Shown in pieces: positions 10,965-21,820 of a stretch of 64,000 bases of DNA (its first letter is position 1; each line of letters opens with the position of its first letter). The notes beneath the pieces were generated by a model, which had not been told where the DNA came from, ran no database searches, and worked only from the letters and a program-made list of their open reading frames with translations. Position numbers and translations under genes: made by a program. The stretch is from Pollenia angustigena (lineage: Eukaryota > Arthropoda > Insecta > Diptera > Polleniidae): positions 50,716,308 through 50,780,307 of the forward strand of contig OV884056.1 in NCBI GenBank assembly GCA_930367215.1, read 5' to 3'.

Positions 10965-12235
10965 CGACATTTTGAATTTGGAAACTCTGACTTTAGATTC
11001 ATAACCAGCTACCCCGAAAAACCCTGAGTTACGAGTTTCAAACAAATTCAATAATAAAACAAGAAAATAGTCCGCCATATTGGATCCGCCATTTTGAATT
11101 TTCAAAATCAAATACCATATTCGTAATCAGCGACCCCGAAAATTCTTAAGTGACAAGTTTCATGCAATTCCAAAAATGTTGCAAAAAAAGGTCCGCCATA
11201 TTGGATAAGCCATTTTGAATTTTCAAAATCTAATACCAGATTCGTAATCTTCATCCTCAAAAACCCCCGGATGATAAGTTTAAGTTTAAGCCATAAAAGT
11301 GTTCAGGTGTATCAATATGAATTCTTTTAACTTACGAAAAAATCCGGCTTATTGAATCCGCCACTTTGAATTTTCAAAATCTAATACCAGATTCGTAATC
11401 TTCGACCCCAAAAATAACCGGGTAACGAGTTTCAAGCTTTAAAAGCATTCAGGCGTATCAAAATCCACTTGTTTCAAACAAATCCAATAACATTACAAAA
11501 AATAATTAGTATTGTGGTTATTTTGTTGAACTATTTATGGTTTTTAATCCAAATTTTTAATATTTTTAATTAGGCTTAAGTTCATCAAATTTAATTTTCA
11601 TTAAATTATTTTTATGAAGAAAGGAATTTTACAACACGAAAATTAATTAAAATTTACTGATAATTTTTCATTCTTGACTCAATCTGGGCTCGAACCCAGG
11701 CGTTTTTACGGACAGGTTACCCTGACATGTTTCGATTGCAACCACTCAATCTCCTCAGAGGGCTTGCCGTTTAACACTCGCAGCCATCGACGACTGCTGA
11801 CGTCATTAGTCAAACATCAATCCTTAAACCAAATTAAACGGCAAACGGTTAAACGGCAAGCCCTCTGAGGAGATTGAGTGGTTGCAATCGAAACATGTCA
11901 GGGTAACCTGTCCGTAAAAACGCCTGGGTTCGAGCCCAGATTGAGTCAAGAATGAAAAATTATCAGTAAATTTTAATTAATTTTCGTGTTGTAAAATTCC
12001 TTTCTTCATAAAAATAATTTAATGAAAATTAAATTTGATGAACTTAAGCCTAATTAAAAATACAAAAAATATTCAACCGTATTGGATCCGCCATTTTGAA
12101 TTTTTAAAATCCAATGCCAGATTCATAATCAGCGACCCCCAAAACTCCTTTAAAACGGGCTTCGAGCTGTAAAAGCGTTCAGTCGTTTCAAAATTAACTT
12201 GTTAACTTCAAAATCGTTTTTCTCGAAAATTAATG
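10965..12235. repeat. Degenerate tandem repeat, 120-170 bp unit
   Basis: The phrase TCCGCCATATTGGATCCGCC or a variant, followed by ATTTTGAATTTTCAAAATC and then ATTCGTAATC..CGACCCC..AA, recurs at 11071, 11192, 11343 and about 12077. An earlier weaker unit begins near 10965, and an inverted trace lies near 10775. Spacing varies from 120 to 167 bp after subtracting the palindromic SINE that interrupts it. It has the look of an old satellite-like array or internal repeats of a larger element. Confidence 0.65.
11494..12071. mobile_element. Palindromic tRNA-derived SINE insertion B with 11-bp TSD
   Basis: TACAAAAAATA lies at both edges (11494-11504 and 12061-12071). Two exact inverted arms of 215 bp (11561-11775 and 11848-12062) surround a 72-bp loop. 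The loop contains the rest of the SINE head, which the right arm lacks. The tRNA-like core again has GCAGTCGTCGATGGCTGCGA in the head and GGGTTCGAGCCC as B box. The left outer tail (TTAGTATTGTGGTTATTTTG onward) equals that of insertion A, whereas the cores of A and B differ at many positions. The surrounding tandem repeat resumes after the right TSD, which confirms the insertion limits. Confidence 0.8.
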
Positions 12236-13163
12236 TTTTGCCCATAGGTCCCTTTTAACAGAAACTGTCACATATACCAGCATCTGATGAAAAATCGGTA
12301 AAAACTCATTATACATGAAATTTACGTTGGTATCGAACTAAAATTTTCTTTAGACATACCAAAAATGTCAATCCGAATAGATCAAACATATTCTTATTTT
12401 AATTTTGGTCTTAGTTGAGTAGTTTGCCGCATTTAAACCACTTTGCCCTACAAGGAGTTAAAACGAGTTTATAAAAAAACTTAATAAAAGACAACTAAAG
12501 TTCTAGTAAACATATAATCCATCAATTTTTTATTTCCTTTGGCATTTACCAAACGTTTTTTCCAACCCAAAATGCCCAGCATTTGTATTGTAGTGTGCCA
12601 CATCTATCAAACGACTGATGTGTTCAACCTCTGGCTATTTTGACTTTAAACCGCCAAAGAAAATTGTAAAGTTTAATAAACCAAACTCGTTTATCAATAC
12701 GACTACTGCTCGTCATCGAACTGACAATTCCCCCGGCACGAGTTGACTTTTAGAAAAAAGGTACTCCTTTTTTTCAACAAACATCTTTAATGTCAGCTCC
12801 TCATTACAGTTGAAGAATAACATGACATATCTCAGGAATTGTTTGTAGTTAACTGGTTGTAGTTAAAAGTCTGTTGTACTATCACGTGTGAAGAGTTAAC
12901 AAATTAATTTTCTCTTATCCTTAAGAAGTTATTACAACACAATGTTTGTGGTATGATAAAAGATACCGAAAAGCGAATAATTAGCTGTAAGAAAATGTGT
13001 TTTCTTTTGTAAAATTTTGCGAAAAGATATTCGTGCGAGGACAAATGAATTTCTTCAGTACTGTAGACTTAAGCAGATATGCCTGTTTTAAATGGTCCAA
13101 CTGCTGATGAGGGTTAAAAGTATAACTTTAACATGTTCTAAATCTGTGTAGATCGGTCGTTAA
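12236..13163. other. Unassigned
   Basis: A repeat fragment with TAGGTCCCTTTTAACAGAAA, inverse to 2690-2720, lies at the left edge. Nothing else recognised. Confidence 0.5.
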
Positions 13164-14982
13164 CACTGTGCTCGAAATTTACACTTTTTTTTAGACAAGC
13201 TGGGCACTTGGCGTTTTAACCTAATTCGAGTATGCTGAATCCAGCGGTGCTAGCCGTTTTTTAAGGTTAGCTCTGGCTTTCGAGATGTACCGTTATTTCG
13301 AAAATGGAAGAGGTTGCACAACAAATATTCGCGTAACTCAAAAATGGTTTAGTTTATTGAAATAACAAAAAAACCGAAATTTCGCAATAAAATTTCCTTT
13401 AGGAAAAGTTAAACTTTTTTCTAAACATACATTTTTTTTGGAAACATATAAAAAACGTAGGTAGCTGCAAACAAAACAAGCCATTAATGACTAAAATCTC
13501 TTAGCTACTTTTGATTCTATTCACAAAAGTAGAAAAATTTTAATAAGTTTAAGAATTTCTTAAAACGCAATATTTGTATGGGAGCCCCCTTAAAAAGTGG
13601 TCATAAGGGGCAAGTATGTCTGAAGAAAGTTTTAAGGACAAAAAACATTTTATCCCACTAGGGGCGACTCCTGGGTATTTATGGGACTTTCTTCGATATA
13701 TTTCTAGTTTGCATTGAACATTTTGTATGGGAGCCCCCTTAAGGAATGGAGATAGCGGGTAGATATGTTAGAAATAAATGATTGAGATGACCCATCTAGG
13801 GGCATTCTAGACACTGCAGGAGCCAAATTTAAGTATTTCATTAAACGTCTATATTTGTATAGGAGCCTCCCTAAGGGGGGTGATATATGGGCAAATCCTG
13901 CGTGACGAACGCTACATTCGCACGCGTTTTCTGATTGAAATATACACATCTTTTGGTCTTTCAAAAAAGATAGCTTCAACTTATATATAGTATTTAGTGA
14001 CATTAATATGTACTATCGAATGGCATATATCATAATTTATAAGCCAGTATTTGTTGCGAAATAATTGATCACAAAGTTTTGTGACGCACGCTACAAAAAG
14101 TGGAAGTAACTTCAAAGGTTGAAGTGCGTTTTCCTAATTTTTAGCGAGTTTTGCATGATAAGGTATCCAAAATCTGATTCCTAAAAGAAAGATGGCTATA
14201 AGAGAATTCTAAACGCACTTATTCGCAGCCAAAAAATGTTGTGATTTGTTGACAAAAGCCGTGAACCCTTTGTGACGCACGCTACGTAACGCACGCTACA
14301 GTTTTTCCAGTAGTATTTTATTATTATATTTTATTTATTTTACCAAAACAAATTATATTTTTATGAATTGCATTTCTTAAACTAATTTCTTAACTAATGA
14401 ATGTCAACTTTTTTTTTTAACGAAATTTATATTTTGATAAGTTTGCTGAAAGTGCTATTTTAAGAACAAAAATCACCTAAAATAATGCTAAATTCACGTA
14501 TTTTATTAAGAAATCAGCAGTGGGGTAGGATTTGGTAAAAATTATTGCATTAATGATCATAGAAATACATATTATTTAATATAAAAATTAAATAAACCAT
14601 CTAGTCTTATATTCCGTTAAAAAAATATTAATTTGAAAAATTTTTGGTTGGTGGACTGTTTCTGGGATTTGCCCATATGGCAAGTATGTTTTAAGAAAAT
14701 GTTAAGAACAAAAAACTTATTGAGGTCGGTTATACAATATTTCCCCCTAGGTGTGATTCCTTGGCATTTATGGGGCTTTTTCTTCAATATATTTCTAATC
14801 TGTATTGTAATTTTGTGTGAGAGCCCCCTTAAGGAATGGAGAGCGGGTAGATATGTTTGAAATAAATGATTGAGATGAAAAACAAAGTGGGGTTGGTCGT
14901 ACATTTGACCCATGTAGGGGCATCCTTGGCACTGCAACAGCCAAATTTAAGAATTTCAATTATACAAATATGGCAGTTTAAT
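13164..14982. mobile_element. Family D MITE copy, split by element K1
   Basis: It begins CACTGTGCTCGAAAT and follows the complete D copy at 27170, with the words GACAAGCTGGGCACTTG, GTATGGGAGCCCCCTTAA and ACCCATCTAGGGGCAT. An internal unit of roughly 365 bp that starts AATTTAAGNATTTC is present twice here. After GTGATATAT it is interrupted by K1 and resumes at 14675 with ATATGGCAAGTATGT. The right TIR is missing; the copy ends around CAAATATGGCAGTT and runs into a short inverted piece of itself (TTCTTAAATTTGGCC). Confidence 0.65.
13889..14674. mobile_element. Element K1 with 14-bp motif repeats
   Basis: Inserted inside a D MITE. It begins GGGCAAATCCTG and ends CTGGGATTTGCCC, a short TIR, with ATAT next to both ends as a likely target duplication. 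The motif GTGACGMACGCTAC occurs at 13902, 14081 and 14272, and GTAACGCACGCTAC follows directly at 14286. So there are two single sites and one adjacent pair, all in the same orientation. No open frame is present. The class is unknown; the repeated motif could be a transposase-binding site. Confidence 0.55.
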
Positions 14983-15098
14983 AAAATTCTTAAATTTGGC
15001 CTTTACCCCACTTTGTTTTCCATCTTTTCCAGATTAGAAATATATTGAAGATAACTGCCAAGGAAACGCACCATGATCAACGATTTTTTGTTTTGCAA

Positions 15099-15403
15099 AA
15101 ATAGATGACATTGATGCGGACGAGGTATGGTTCCAACAGGACAGCACTACGTGCTATTCGGCGACCGTGACTACCGGCTTTTTGCAATCAAAATTTAGCG
15201 ATAAGTCAATTTCGAATATGTGGTGCGATTTGAAACTTCTCGATTATTTTCTGTGGGGCTACGTGAAGTCACTGGTTTATGGTAATACATTTGGGGGGTT
15301 CACAAGGTGTGCTATCAAGTCATATCGTCATAATGTCCTAAATAATATTTTACCATTGTTTAAAAAATATATTGTTGTGTTTGAAACAAAAGAAAAATTT
15401 TAA
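15099..15403 (+). pseudogene. mariner transposase C-terminal fragment
   Basis: The frame reads DIDADEVWFQQDSTTCYS, the second catalytic Asp region of mariner, and continues after a deletion to CDLKLLDYFLWGYVKSLVY, the third catalytic Asp region. Usual spacing between these Asp residues (34 residues in mariner) is shortened here, because the NWPPRS segment is reduced to NMW. The N-terminal DNA-binding domain and first Asp are absent. No terminal repeats could be matched. It is a non-functional relic. Confidence 0.75.
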
Positions 15404-15492
15404 TACTGTTTTCATTGATTCGTCATAACTTTACAGTAGAAATCTAAATTATAAGCGGTTGTCCACAGCAGTCACATATCGGCATTTCCTGG

Positions 15493-15872
15493 GGTCACGA
15501 ACGTACGTTCGTACGCTTTTGATGTACAAATAATATAGAAAACAAAACTTTTCCTATTATTTTTTTTCGATTCGATAGCATTTGGGTAGCTCTATGTTTA
15601 GTACAAAAGATGGATTTCATCGAGTTTAAGTTTTCATAATAAGAGTTATAAACGTGTGGTCACGAACGTACCCAAAATAGAAGTCAACTTTGGCTGACAG
15701 TAGTGAAATGTAAAAATCTGCGCTATGGAACGGAATATTTAAAAGTGATTAATTTATTTAAAAAGAGTATTAATGTAGGTCTCCATCCAGTATTTACAAA
15801 ATAAAATATCTCTCTTGGTTTTTATTTAATTGGCTTATGTACCGGTCGCGAACGTACGGATCGCGAACGTAC
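15493..15872. repeat. Element K2, diverged relative of K1
   Basis: GGTCACGAACGTAC occurs at 15493 and 15658, GGTCGCGAACGTAC at 15844 and GGATCGCGAACGTAC directly behind it at 15858. The order and spacing (165, 186, 14 bp) parallel K1 (179, 191, 14 bp), and flanking words also align (GGCATTTCCTGG against GGCAAATCCTG, and TTATTCCAT against TTTTTCCAG). The first site is followed by GTTCGTACG, which gives a local palindrome. The outer limits of K2 are not certain; its 3' part probably runs some way past 15872. Confidence 0.6.
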
Positions 15873-16133
15873 TATTATTCCATATGTTTTTTTTTATTAT
15901 TATCACCATGCATTTTACCATAAATTTCTTCAAATTTCCTCAACAAAAGAAAACTTAATACTCCTTTTACAATTCATTGTAATGGAGAGATTATGAAGAA
16001 AGAGTGTAAACATAACATATTTCTTGCATGTAAAATAGGTATATAAAAATGTCTTTAGAAGTAGAAAATGCAGGAAATTATAAAATTTTCCAGTTTCCAG
16101 CCCAATTTCCTCAAGTAAAACAGCTCAGCTCAG
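15873..16133. other. Probable 3' part of K2, unassigned
   Basis: AT-rich, loosely similar to K1 after its motif pair (ATTTTACCATAAATTTCTTC). No clear terminus. Confidence 0.3.
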
Positions 16134-17320
16134 AGCCCCCCAATGAAATAACGCCCAAACGAGAAATGAAGTATTCCCCAAATTTTTTTCCATACATTTT
16201 TGGGTGTTATTTCATATGAAAAAACTCCCAATTTTTTTGGGCCGTTTTTAATTTTTTTTTTTGGGAATTATTTCATTTTTCATTTGGGGTTTTCAAATTA
16301 TGAAATAATCTCCAATGAAATAACACCCAACAAATTTTTAAAATTCGGGGCTTGTTTCATAGCGTGTTTAATTTGGGTGTTATTTCATTTTTAATTCGGA
16401 GGTTATTTCATTTTTAACACTAAAGTTAAGTATTGAAATCTGGCTTCGCATACTAATGTTTTTTTGCGGGACGGCCTGTGGCCGTGCTTAGGGATTTTTT
16501 CCTCCAGTAGGACGCGGCAGGTGGCTTCGCTGAATTAAGTTTTCCTGCGTGCGTCACAAGAATAAAAAAATGTTTTTCAATGATAACTAAGGATTTTCCC
16601 TTTTACAGAATGTTGACACCATGCGTAACACTATTCTGGAAAAGTATGGCTTTGTCTCTCATTTGTGAAAAAAAATATGGCTATATCTCTCATTTCGCAA
16701 AATTTTAAATATGACCTTACCTCTCAATGATTTGGCGATAAGACCATAACGGCTTTATCTCCCATTCAATTGAGCAATAAAGCCATTATGGCCTTACCTC
16801 CCATGGTTAAAAAGCACCCTCCCCCCCCCCCCCCCCCCCCCCGTGTAAAGGCCAAACGTAGTAGGCAAATTGTGTTCCGAACTGCAAAAATAAAGCAGGG
16901 CTACAAGGATCTACGGGCGGGTAAAATAACTACAGCAATATTTTTGAACCGAATATATCCTTATTATTAAGAAGACGCCTGCGGGCCTCCACACGATTCA
17001 TTTCAATAATTTTGCGACTTTGCTGTTGGTCCATATTGACTTCATGAAATCCTTGGTGAAACTGACTCTTTTATGAGTTTTGGGCATAATTTCATTTTTG
17101 TTGCTGATGGGGTTAATTTCATTGGGGGTTATTTCATTTTCATCATTGGGTGTTATTTCATATGAAATAACATAAAAATATTGGGGGTTGTTTCGTTTTG
17201 GGGTTTATTTCATTTATTTTTCGATGTTATTTCATTCACTGCTTTTGGGTGTTATTTCCTATTTTTTTGGGGATTATTTCATTGAGGGCTATTTCCTGCG
17301 CGTTATTTCATTGGGGGGCT
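16134..17320. mobile_element. Element L: TIR element with many TTATTTCAT repeats
   Basis: The left end AGCCCCCCAATGAAATAACG is matched by the inverse of CGTTATTTCATTGGGGGGCT at the right. Both flanks of the element contain a series of GGGTGTTATTTCAT-type words in both orientations: at least 16203, 16373, 17148 and 17247 forward, and 16303 and the terminus reversed. The element looks like a long MITE with clustered subterminal binding motifs. Its core is occupied by a family C fragment and by about 130 bp after a C-run of unknown origin. No transposase frame seen and no certain target duplication. Confidence 0.6.
16425..16842. mobile_element. Family C MITE, 5'-truncated copy ending in a C22 run
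   Basis: It matches 48160-48536: CACTAAAG..AAGT, then the GC-rich 81-bp module (GGCTTCGC at 16442 and again at 16523), TTTTCAATGATAACTAAGGA, and alternating words ATGGCTTTATCTCYCATT. It ends ATGGTTAAAAAGCACCCT and then 22 C. The 5' hairpin part present in the 48-kb copy is missing, and the copy sits inside element L. The proline-rich frame through the C-run is incidental. Confidence 0.7.
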
Positions 17321-17899
17321 TTTCGTGGAGCCCTTTTTTCTAAAAATAAACAATAAAAGACGATGAAAATCAACATTTCATTTTTTCATCCTGGTAGACG
17401 ATTCTGGGGAAATGCCGATATATATCGTTGGCTTAATATAAAAAAGACCTAACTCGATTTTTTGTTAGTGTACAAGGAAAGAAAAAAACTTTATAAAATC
17501 CATAAAATTTAAGATATTAAAAAATGTGTAATGCAATAATTAATAAAAGGATGCAACAAACTTTATACTATAGCCCCCAGAAATTTTAAATCAAGATTCA
17601 TTTGTCATTTTAAACAAAATGAGTTACGCCTTATTTATATTAAGCCATCGATATATTTTGTTGTAATTATTTTACTTTACAACTTTATGACTACCCTGTG
17701 ATTCCCCTAATTGTTCATGTTATATGTGAAATACGGTCAGTGTTGCTCGAAAAAGTAGCCAATAGCTAGACGTCCATAATGCGCTTCGCTAAGAACAGCC
17801 GCGGAAGACATATGGCCGAAATCAAATTCACATGTTAATGCTATTTCGAATACTATAAAACTTTTTTTTTTTTAAATTTTTTAATTTTTTATATTTTTT
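17321..17899. other. Unassigned
   Basis: No recognised gene or repeat boundary; AT-rich with a T-run near 17862. Confidence 0.5.
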
Positions 17900-18142
17900 G
17901 TTAGGCTTGAGTTCATCAAATTTGATTTTAATTAAATTATTTTTACTGAAGGGAGGAATTTTAACAGCATGAAATTTTATTAAGATTTATTGATAATTTT
18001 CTTGGCTGAGCTGGGGCTCGAACCTGGATTGAATTTACATGTTTCAAGAATCACCACATTCTTTCATCAGAATTCTTTGAGTTCTAACCTCTGCACCACT
18101 GCGGTGCCTGCCAGCCAACAGTCAAACATCAATCTTTAACCA
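17900..18142 (-). mobile_element. tRNA-derived SINE, single copy
   Basis: On the minus strand it has GGCACCGCAGTGGTGCAGAG (A-box-like), then a longer arm and the B box GGTTCGAGCCCCAG, followed by the AT-rich tail that also ends the palindromic insertions (AATTTGATGAACTCAAGCCTAA). Upstream of the tRNA-like part is the same GATTGATGTTTGACTG head. It shows what one unfolded copy of the family looks like. The tRNA-like core differs strongly from that in insertions A and B, so it belongs to another subfamily. Confidence 0.7.
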
Positions 18143-20429
18143 GTGGTACTGTACTGGTGGTTCAAAATTTGCTGTAAACCTGAAATACTTGCTGTAAACC
18201 TAAATACATTTGTTTATTATGTTTTTTTTTTTTGTCCACTTTCGTCGACATTTTATTTGTACAATTTGAAGTTCAAATGTAGTAAACATAAGAGCTTGTG
18301 CCATAGCTATTTTAAGAACAATTGTAATTTTTAGTGTGACTGTTTTTTTTTTAAATAAATTTGTTTAATTTTAAATTCTATTGTGCTTAAAAAAACACCC
18401 TTTATAAAAGTATTTATGTATACTGTTGTAATATTAAAATATAAGCCTTCAATGTCCTGTTAATTTTTTCCTAAATTTCCGTGGAATATTGTATCTCATC
18501 TTCCGTAAAAACATGTTCCAATTTTAATAACACTCTACATATTCAAATTGTATTTCTAATAAAACTTCATTTAATTTAAATAACTGTAATTATTTCAGTG
18601 ACACGCCCTTGCCTCTCAAAAATGGGCGGAGTTTTAATTGCGTATAGATTTACTTTTTAAATGTTCCCATTGTTTCTCGCATCATATGTACACATGCATA
18701 CAAAAATTACTGACTTTACGCACTTGTAATGCTTCATTTGGCATGTAACAACTACAATTAAATAAACCTCGTACAGGTAGACATAAACTCCATTAAATTG
18801 TAAAGAATTTAAATAGAAAAAAAAGAAAAGAGTGAGAGACAGACAGCTAACAAAAAAAGAGACAAAAGGGTAAATCATAAAATAATGAAGATATGCACTC
18901 ATACACACAGGCATTAATTAGCGGTTAAAAAAAGTGCAGTAGCTTATGAAAAATGAATGAAAAAGTAATGCAATAGAATGTAATTATAAGTTATGCTACA
19001 AAAAAAAAAAAAAAAAAAATAAGAAATATGCAAATAATTTATTGCATAATATTATTGTAGTTTGTGCCGATATGAGAGGGAAATAATTAGACTGAACAGA
19101 AAGAAGTTAAAGTAAGAAATTAAATGGTATGTAAAAAAATGGAAACATAAATGCATTAAAATATGCTCCTATCTGTTTATTTAATTTTCAAATACGACTT
19201 TATAGTTGACTTTATTCTTATCATTTAATTAAAAGATTCCTTTCTGTAAACCGTATAATATTTTACGTAGTGACCCCAAAGCTATTTATTTTGGGGGGAA
19301 AGAAGCTGTTTTTCTTTATCGCCAGATACATCACTGACAATCATACAAATTTCTTTAAAAATTGCTAATTTCTAATTACTTTTTTCGTTGTCAACACTCC
19401 TTTATCTGATTTATTATTAATTATTTTTTTTTTTGTTACAACTTTATTAAAAAATTAAAATACAGTGCAAATATTTATCACACTTTTAAAACTTAATAAA
19501 AATAACACAAATAATTAATTTCCAATTAATACCTACAAGTGCCATCAAAAATTTATCATCAGACACGATGCATGATGACATGCAGGTGTAACAAAAGTCT
19601 GCGATGAAATTTAACCCACGAAAAGGGGACTGGAACAAAAACACTCCAGTAGAAAATATCAAAGTAATATTTTTCTATATTAAGGCGTAAAAACGTACTG
19701 AAAGTGCCATTTAGCAGATAGCGATCGGCGGATTGTTTAACATACAGCAAAGTTACGGCTAAGTGAGAAACGGTAAACAAAGATTGTCCAGTTGACAGTT
19801 CGAGCTTATTTGTTTTGATTTGTTAGTCTTTTGCTAAGAATGGCTGACATTTTTGGATTGTTGTAGTTCCGACATCACCTGTAATTGAATTCTTCTTGGT
19901 TCACATCTTATTGACCTTTAGATAACTTTGGATAAATTTCTTAAAAAGAGTCATACAAAGTGCAAAAACTTCTATCAGATAATATTGAGCTTTCAATTGA
20001 AAACTTCATGTTCTACGAGAGAGAGAAAGGCATCGAGAAAAAGAGTGAGAGACCGAGCTAAACAATGACACTACTTATGTATCAAGCTTTTTTTATTTCT
20101 AAACAAAAGCGGCACGCGGTTTCTAGTTTTCATGCCCATAAATGAGGCATTCCTAACACGCCGTCTACACCTTCCATTGTTATGTTTACTCAAGAACAAA
20201 ACGTTGCCAGAATTAGCTACTCACAATTGTTTATGTTCTTCGATATGACACGAAAACCCATATAAAAAGCAACAATAACAATCAAGATGACCTTTTTTTA
20301 TATGGAAATACTGCAGTGTTGTTAGACATTGTTGTGTAAACAATTGTTTTAACAACGCTGTTTTAACAAAACAAAACATCGACAAAGGCAGTCTTCACTA
20401 TCCAAATTCTTGTGTTCACAAGAAATAAA
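18143..20429. other. Unassigned AT-rich DNA
   Basis: Runs of A near 18999-19020 and T near 19422. A weak family F trace (AAAAGCGGCACGCGGTTTCT) lies near 20105. None of the short open frames resembles a known domain. Confidence 0.5.
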
Positions 20430-20740
20430 ATAGTTTTTTGTTTTAACATAGCGATGGCAAGTCAAGACAGCATGTAAATTGCGCGGTGTCAACCCGTTGC
20501 AGTTTAAAAATCCGATATTGACAGCGCGTTAAATAGTTAAGTTGGCCGCTATTGCAAATATATAATGAAAATTTCGCTACTTTTTGGTCAATCTTCTTTT
20601 ATTTCTATTACGTGGGTTTTATTAAACAAGAAAGTTTACACTACTATTCGTGACACAACGTTGACGCTCTTGTTTATGTATGTTATGAGAAAGTTTTGTC
20701 TTCCGCTCTTGTTTAGGTACGGCTGTCAAAAGTAACTTGT
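20430..20740. mobile_element. Diverged internal part of family F
   Basis: Words such as GTTAAATAGTTAAGTTGGCC, TTTTTGGTCAATCTTCTTTT, AACAAGAAAGTTTACACTAC, CACAACGTTGACGCTCTTG and TTTAGGTACGGCTGTC appear in the same order as in each duplicate of the 42-kb element. Identity is clearly lower. No terminus is attached. Confidence 0.6.
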
Positions 20741-21346
20741 GGTTTTGACGTATGGAACAACTCAAGCAAAAATTAAAAAAAAAACTTGTTTTTGTATTAT
20801 TGTTCTTTATCTATAATTGCCGTCACTGTTTACATGTATTCGCCTTGATCTTTTCTTTTTATTGCTTCCAAGTTTGTTCATTAACATCTCTTTCGTTAAC
20901 ACCTCTTTCTTTCTGCCTCCCTCTAATGGGTTAATTGCTATTTCTGCTGTTATTTTTATTTTTTTTTTGTATTATTGGCACCAAACCTAATCATGCATTA
21001 ATAACTGTGTTGCATATAAATAATGTAAAGCATTCAATATTTCATATCTGATGAACATGCCATCAGATTTTAACACACGATAGATTTTTTCTTTATGCTG
21101 TTTTATGTTTTACTTGGTAAAATAATAAAATTTTCAAAACTGTTTATTTTCAATTAAAATTAAAAAAATTAATTTGATTTTAATTTGCAGTGTTACAAGT
21201 AAGGAAGTAAAGTCGGGCCAGCTCGACCATTTGATACCCTAAACTTCAATACTTTAAAATAAATTTTCGAGAGTGTAGCTTTTTAAGGAGCCATGGGCAA
21301 TATGGATTCACCAGTAAAAATTGTATTATGTTTGTTGTGCCGAATA
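20741..21346. other. Unassigned, with a repeat I-like trace
   Basis: TAAAGTCGGGCCAGCTCGAC followed by TTTGATACCCTA near 21209-21240 resembles the 3' end of repeat I in inverse orientation. Otherwise nothing recognised. Confidence 0.4.
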
Positions 21347-21820
21347 CACTGTGCTAGTTTAAAAAATAGACAAGCCGGGCACATGGCGTTTTAACATCGG
21401 GTACGCTGAATCCAATAGTGCTAACCGTTTTTTTAGGTTAGCTCTTGTTTTCGAGATATACCGTTATTTTGAAAATGGAGGAGGTTGCACAACGTATAAA
21501 AAAAGAAGCTGCAAACAGCAACTTTTGATTTTATTCACAAAAGTCGAAAAATTTTAATTAATTAAAGAATTTCTTAAAACGCAATATTTGTATGGGAGCC
21601 CCCCTAAGAAGTGGTGATAAGGGGCAAGTGTGTCTCGAGAAAATGTTAAGGATACAAAACTAATTGAAGTCGGTCATACATTTTATCCCACTATGGGCGA
21701 CTTCTGGGTATTTATGGGACTTTCTTCGATATATTTCTAGTTTGCATTGAACATTTTGTATGGGAGTACCTTTAAGGAATGGAGATAGCCGGTGGGTATG
21801 TTAGAAATTAATAATTAAGG
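21347..21820. mobile_element. Family D MITE, left part, interrupted by a LINE
   Basis: It begins CACTGTGCTAGTTTAAAAAA after TA, and matches the 27-kb copy with an internal deletion. It stops in GGAGATAGCCGGTGGGTATG..AATTAAGG, where the poly(T) end of the Jockey LINE begins. The rest of D is not found on the far side of the LINE, so a deletion accompanied or followed the insertion. Confidence 0.65.

Noticed and set aside
16770..16970. Open frame with a proline run
   Set aside because: The prolines come from the C22 homopolymer at a MITE tip; the frame crosses an element boundary.
18657..18914. Hydrophobic 85-codon minus-strand frame, possible small membrane protein
   Set aside because: Hydrophobic frames arise readily in T-rich DNA; no initiation context, splice sites or conservation evidence.
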